Origin: a virus
Virus record (IMG/VR): IMGVR_UViG_3300033148_004780
Span: 1 to 48,560 of that record
Direction: 5' to 3' (one strand)
Length of the DNA: 48,560 nucleotides
The notes beneath the pieces were generated by a model. The model saw only the letters and a list, made by a program, of their open reading frames with translations. It was not told the origin of the DNA and did not search any database. Within the stretch, counting starts at the first letter, position 1. Every line of letters starts with the position of its first letter. Below, piece by piece: positions 45,909 through 48,560 of this stretch. Position numbers and translations under genes: made by a program.

Positions 45909-46095
45909 TCTCTGCCTCCATGTCGATAGCGTTCTCAAGATCGAACACCGCGTCTGTCACGAGGTAATCGATCAACCGCTGCAATACAGGATCTGTGGTG
46001 TGCAACCTCGATTTCAACTGCCGTTGAAGATCGTCACCTGCTTCATAGACACGCTTGATAAGTATGTCCTTGGGGAGATTTCGTTCAATCTGCAT
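45850..46095 (-). CDS. Small hypothetical protein
   Basis: 81 residues; GGAGG upstream of the ATG at 46095. Helical (DLQRQLKSRLHTTDPVLQRLIDYLVTDAVFDLENAID) with a basic end. It overlaps the HTH gene by 59 bases. Function unknown. Confidence 0.65.
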   Translation of the reverse strand: MQIERNLPKDILIKRVYEAGDDLQRQLKSRLHTTDPVLQRLIDYLVTDAVFDLENAIDMEAENVLSYRRDKRDRATAKKES

Positions 46096-46164
46096 CTACA
46101 TGCCTCCATGTTTTCTTTCGGATTGTTTTCTTTGCAACGCAAAGCTTAGGAACAACACCCGTTC

Positions 46165-47538
46165 CTAATTCTTATCCTTGCTCTCAAAGTTTTCTTCTCC
46201 ATTCCAGAAGTATTTTTCGTTGCCCTTCCGGCTAGGAGCCTCTCTATCTTGACCATCTAAGCGAACCGATATAGAACCCTGTCCGTGCAAGGTCTTCAGG
46301 ATCACTTGTAGATGATCGGCGTTGCAGGAATACGGAGACATGGCTTGTTGTAGCTGCCTCCTTGTCCTGCTCTTCTCTTTACGGAGGATAGCCATGACCC
46401 TGTTCATCCACTTGCGATCATAGCTTGCTCCTATGTTCTTGATAGCATCGTAGCTCACAGCAAACGTAGCTCGGAGGATCCGATCAGCTTCTAAGAAGTC
46501 CCGAATTGTGATCGTTGTTCCTTCTTCGTAACGCTGCGCGCGGATGATTATCGACAACTTCTTTAAATGAATGTCATACCTGTGCAAGAGGTTCCGCTTG
46601 GCGTCATTAGACTCGTCGCATAGTCCTTGCCTAAACCCCGGATACCACTTCTTGTTGTAATACTCCTCAACCTGCGGGTTAAACCTATACACACCGTTCT
46701 TCTTCGTGGCGATCCAAGCTAACCTCTCTTGTAGATCTTGTTTCGTTGGACCACCCAGCACTTCTAAAGGAGTCGGGAACATCCTCGGGGATGTAATCTC
46801 ATAGGCAACGATGAGCCTCGATGCGAATCCCCCTCCAAACGCTTCAACTGGAATAGAATTCTCCAAGTGCTCAGGTGTTGCCGCTCCCAACCACGTAACG
46901 TAGATGTTACGGAGAGGCACGGTTCCTCTGCCGATGGTATCCACGGAATCTCTATCTAAGCAATCATATAAATCCCCGAGAACGTCAACCAAGGTTTCGT
47001 TGTACTTCCTCTTGTTTAGGAACACTGCTAATTCCGAGGTGAACAGCGAAGCCTGGGAACCCCGATCGATCTCTTTAATCGATGCCCCAAGGTCTACCGC
47101 TTCAATCGTGGCCTTCAACGAGTCGATGAACTTCTCAGGGGTCGACTTTCCTCGATACAGCCGAACCCGCTTAACCGCGCTTAGTTCTGGATCTTCTATA
47201 TGGTAGTGGTACGTGTCAAGGAGATCCGCGCAGAATGCCCCTGCTGTTGACTTCCTGCACAGGGCAGGAGGCGCAACCAAGAAGATGTAGAAGTTCGGAT
47301 ACAGGGGTCGCGGAAACTGCTCGAAGTAAGCATCCCTCTTAAGAACACTCGACACGGCCCATATACCAGACCACAAACAGAACTTAGTAGGTGTTTCGAT
47401 CCCTCTCGTCGAGAGGATGTAATCCGTCAGGAACCCCGGACTTGGGAGATTCTCGTCCCATGTTTCGGATTTCCAAAACCTCTTCTCTGAGGGAATCGAA
47501 TTCTCTTCGAATGGCTTCAGCTTTAGCTTTGAGTTCAT
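46165..47538 (-). CDS. DUF3987-like replication ATPase/helicase
   Basis: 457 residues. PGFLTDYILSTRGIETPTKFCLWSGIWAVSSVLKRDAYF begins the domain in the DUF3987 manner. The P-loop YIFLVAPPALCRKSTA is degenerate (Arg in place of the second Gly, one extra residue) but keeps Lys-Ser-Thr. An acidic SELAVFLNK segment is in the Walker B/sensor position, and AATPEHLENSIPVEAFGGGFASRLI matches the family's late motif. It probably unwinds or loads at the fork beside the polymerase. AAGGAG precedes the ATG. The first 155 bases overlap the 103-residue gene. Confidence 0.78.
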   Translation of the reverse strand: MNSKLKLKPFEENSIPSEKRFWKSETWDENLPSPGFLTDYILSTRGIETPTKFCLWSGIWAVSSVLKRDAYFEQFPRPLYPNFYIFLVAPPALCRKSTAGAFCADLLDTYHYHIEDPELSAVKRVRLYRGKSTPEKFIDSLKATIEAVDLGASIKEIDRGSQASLFTSELAVFLNKRKYNETLVDVLGDLYDCLDRDSVDTIGRGTVPLRNIYVTWLGAATPEHLENSIPVEAFGGGFASRLIVAYEITSPRMFPTPLEVLGGPTKQDLQERLAWIATKKNGVYRFNPQVEEYYNKKWYPGFRQGLCDESNDAKRNLLHRYDIHLKKLSIIIRAQRYEEGTTITIRDFLEADRILRATFAVSYDAIKNIGASYDRKWMNRVMAILRKEKSRTRRQLQQAMSPYSCNADHLQVILKTLHGQGSISVRLDGQDREAPSRKGNEKYFWNGEENFESKDKN

Positions 47539-47695
47539 CGATTGCTCCTTCTACAAACCTTTCCAACAACGCTAACGCAGGCAAGGCTCTCTGGACGTCC
47601 CGTTGTGAGACGTCCCTTGGCACCGTCGAAGCGAGCGCGCGGATCTCTTTGATTGCTTCCTCTTTTGTGAAAGGTTTGGGTGTTTGCTTTTTCAT
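47384..47695 (-). CDS. Small helical protein between polymerase and helicase genes
   Basis: 103 residues. The ATG at 47695 overlaps the polymerase TAA. Helical (TKEEAIKEIRALASTVPRDVS...LLERFVEGAIDELKAKAEAIRREFDSLREEVLEIRN). Its last 50 codons overlap the start of the ATPase gene in another frame. Probably a replication accessory; no family recognised. Confidence 0.7.
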   Translation of the reverse strand: MKKQTPKPFTKEEAIKEIRALASTVPRDVSQRDVQRALPALALLERFVEGAIDELKAKAEAIRREFDSLREEVLEIRNMGRESPKSGVPDGLHPLDERDRNTY

Positions 47696-48560
47696 TACTT
47701 CTTCTTCTCCTTCCAGGGCTTTAGGGTTCCCCAACTGTGTCCCACCTCAACGTCAACAGGAAACACAACTTCCTTTCCCTTGTATTCAACGGGTTTCTGC
47801 ATCTCAGCAAGGACAACCTCTTTGATGTAGGCATCTTGTTCGTGTTCGAATACCTCGAATAGAAGTTCGTCGTGTACTTGTAAGAGCATGTTCCCCCGAC
47901 TGTCGTCGCGGTCTTCGATACGAATCATAGCTTGGTTGATAATCGAAGCCGCGCCTCCTTGGATAGGTGTGTTAAGAGCTTCCTTGAGGATATCTCGGTG
48001 GTCTCCAAGAAGTCTGCGCACGCGCCCAGAGAACGTTTCAGCCTGACGAGTTCTGTATACGTCGCGCTGAATAGCTGAGTACCACTCTGTATACTTGGGA
48101 TGCGTTCTGAAATACTCCTCGCTGAGTTCCTTAACTTTTCGAGCTGTAATACCAGCTCTCGGACACTGTGTAACAATCCTGTAGTAGATTTCATGTTCGC
48201 TGCCTCCATAAGCTATCCTTCCAAAGAAGAATGTCTTTGCCACTCGGCGGTACATGTTCCATCTTTCGTCTTCTTCATCGATTCCGAACAACAGCTTGGT
48301 GTTGAGATCGTGAATGTTACCCCCACCTTCAAGATATCTCCAAAGGTCGGTATCCTCTGTCTCAAGAGCAATAACACGAACTTCCAGGTTGGAATAGTCA
48401 GCGGCTACAAGTACACGACCGTGATCTGCCACGAAAGCTTTTCGTACGGCTTTCTCTTGTTTAGGAAGGTTTTGTAGGTTCGGTTCCTTAGAGGCAAGGC
48501 GCCCGGTTCTCGTACCGTGAATAAGAAAGCTGGTGTGAACCCGTCCATCCGCATGGGGAA
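47695..48560 (-). CDS. UDG-exonuclease-DNA polymerase A fusion, C-terminal polymerase domain (continues at base 1990 to 1)
   Basis: This holds the catalytic core of the family A polymerase. Motif A is AADYSNLEVRVIA with the metal-binding Asp. Motif B is RRVAKTFFFGRIAYGG, with the conserved Arg, Lys and Tyr and a Phe at the position equivalent to E. coli Pol I F762; the segment before YG is one residue longer than usual. Motif C is LLQVHDELLFEV with the second catalytic Asp. The stop TAA (47695-47697) overlaps the ATG of the next gene (47693-47695), which points to translational coupling. Bases 48447-48560 duplicate 1-114 and should be counted once. Confidence 0.95.
   Translation of the reverse strand, partial: PHADGRVHTSFLIHGTRTGRLASKEPNLQNLPKQEKAVRKAFVADHGRVLVAADYSNLEVRVIALETEDTDLWRYLEGGGNIHDLNTKLLFGIDEEDERWNMYRRVAKTFFFGRIAYGGSEHEIYYRIVTQCPRAGITARKVKELSEEYFRTHPKYTEWYSAIQRDVYRTRQAETFSGRVRRLLGDHRDILKEALNTPIQGGAASIINQAMIRIEDRDDSRGNMLLQVHDELLFEVFEHEQDAYIKEVVLAEMQKPVEYKGKEVVFPVDVEVGHSWGTLKPWKEKKK
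48447..48560. repeat. 114-bp terminal overlap (copy 2)
   Basis: Exact second copy of bases 1-114. Joining the two copies restores one uninterrupted polymerase gene across the window ends. Confidence 0.95.

Overview
The window is one complete, circularly closed genome of a tailed, short-tailed (podovirus-like) bacteriophage of about 48.4 kb. Bases 1-114 are repeated exactly at 48447-48560, and the DNA polymerase gene reads continuously through that junction, so the repeat is assembly overlap of a circular map. I see no integrase, excisionase or clear lysogeny module, so a virulent lifestyle is likely. The host cannot be named from sequence. Hints are sigma70-type promoters, consensus DnaA boxes and type I-C-like CRISPR repeat units.

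Layout. One strand (-) carries the early and replication half in two parts: about 1-20.5 kb, and 45.1 kb to the end, joined through the junction. The other strand (+) carries the packaging, virion and lysis half (20.6-45.3 kb). The arms diverge at 20.53-20.60 kb from two back-to-back promoters with the same architecture (TTGAC-N, 17-nt spacer, TATATT or TATCTT). They converge near 45.2 kb at a hairpin terminator.

Replication and early arm: a 913-residue fusion of uracil-DNA glycosylase, 3'-5' exonuclease and family A DNA polymerase; a DUF3987-like ATPase; a RecA/Sak4-like ATPase; a PD-(D/E)XK nuclease; a DUF669-like protein; an orphan radical SAM protein; a TROVE/Ro60-like RNA-binding protein; a GroES-like co-chaperonin; an HExxH protein; and many small proteins, several of them membrane proteins or lipoproteins. 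A gene-free kilobase at 17.3-18.3 kb, with three perfect TTATCCACA boxes and AT-rich repeats, looks like the replication origin.

Between 11.3 and 16.5 kb, small genes are interleaved with tRNAs (Gln, Met; Ile lies further on), several distorted tRNA-like RNAs, and a tandem array of four copies of what looks like an undescribed structured RNA family. The array has its own promoter. Two solitary CRISPR-repeat-like units sit at the ends of early genes (7.4 and 15.5 kb). Together with the phage Ro60, these make the early arm unusually rich in RNA-based functions.

Virion arm (+): candidate small terminase, large terminase, portal, scaffold-like protein, decoration proteins, HK97-type capsid, a self-promoted HNH endonuclease, a head-tail adaptor, tail/fibre proteins, a lysis cassette (membrane protein, amidase endolysin, holin), a 3'-5' exonuclease-like protein, a tail nozzle, a GNAT-like protein and three large candidate ejection proteins (295, 657 and 1500 residues).
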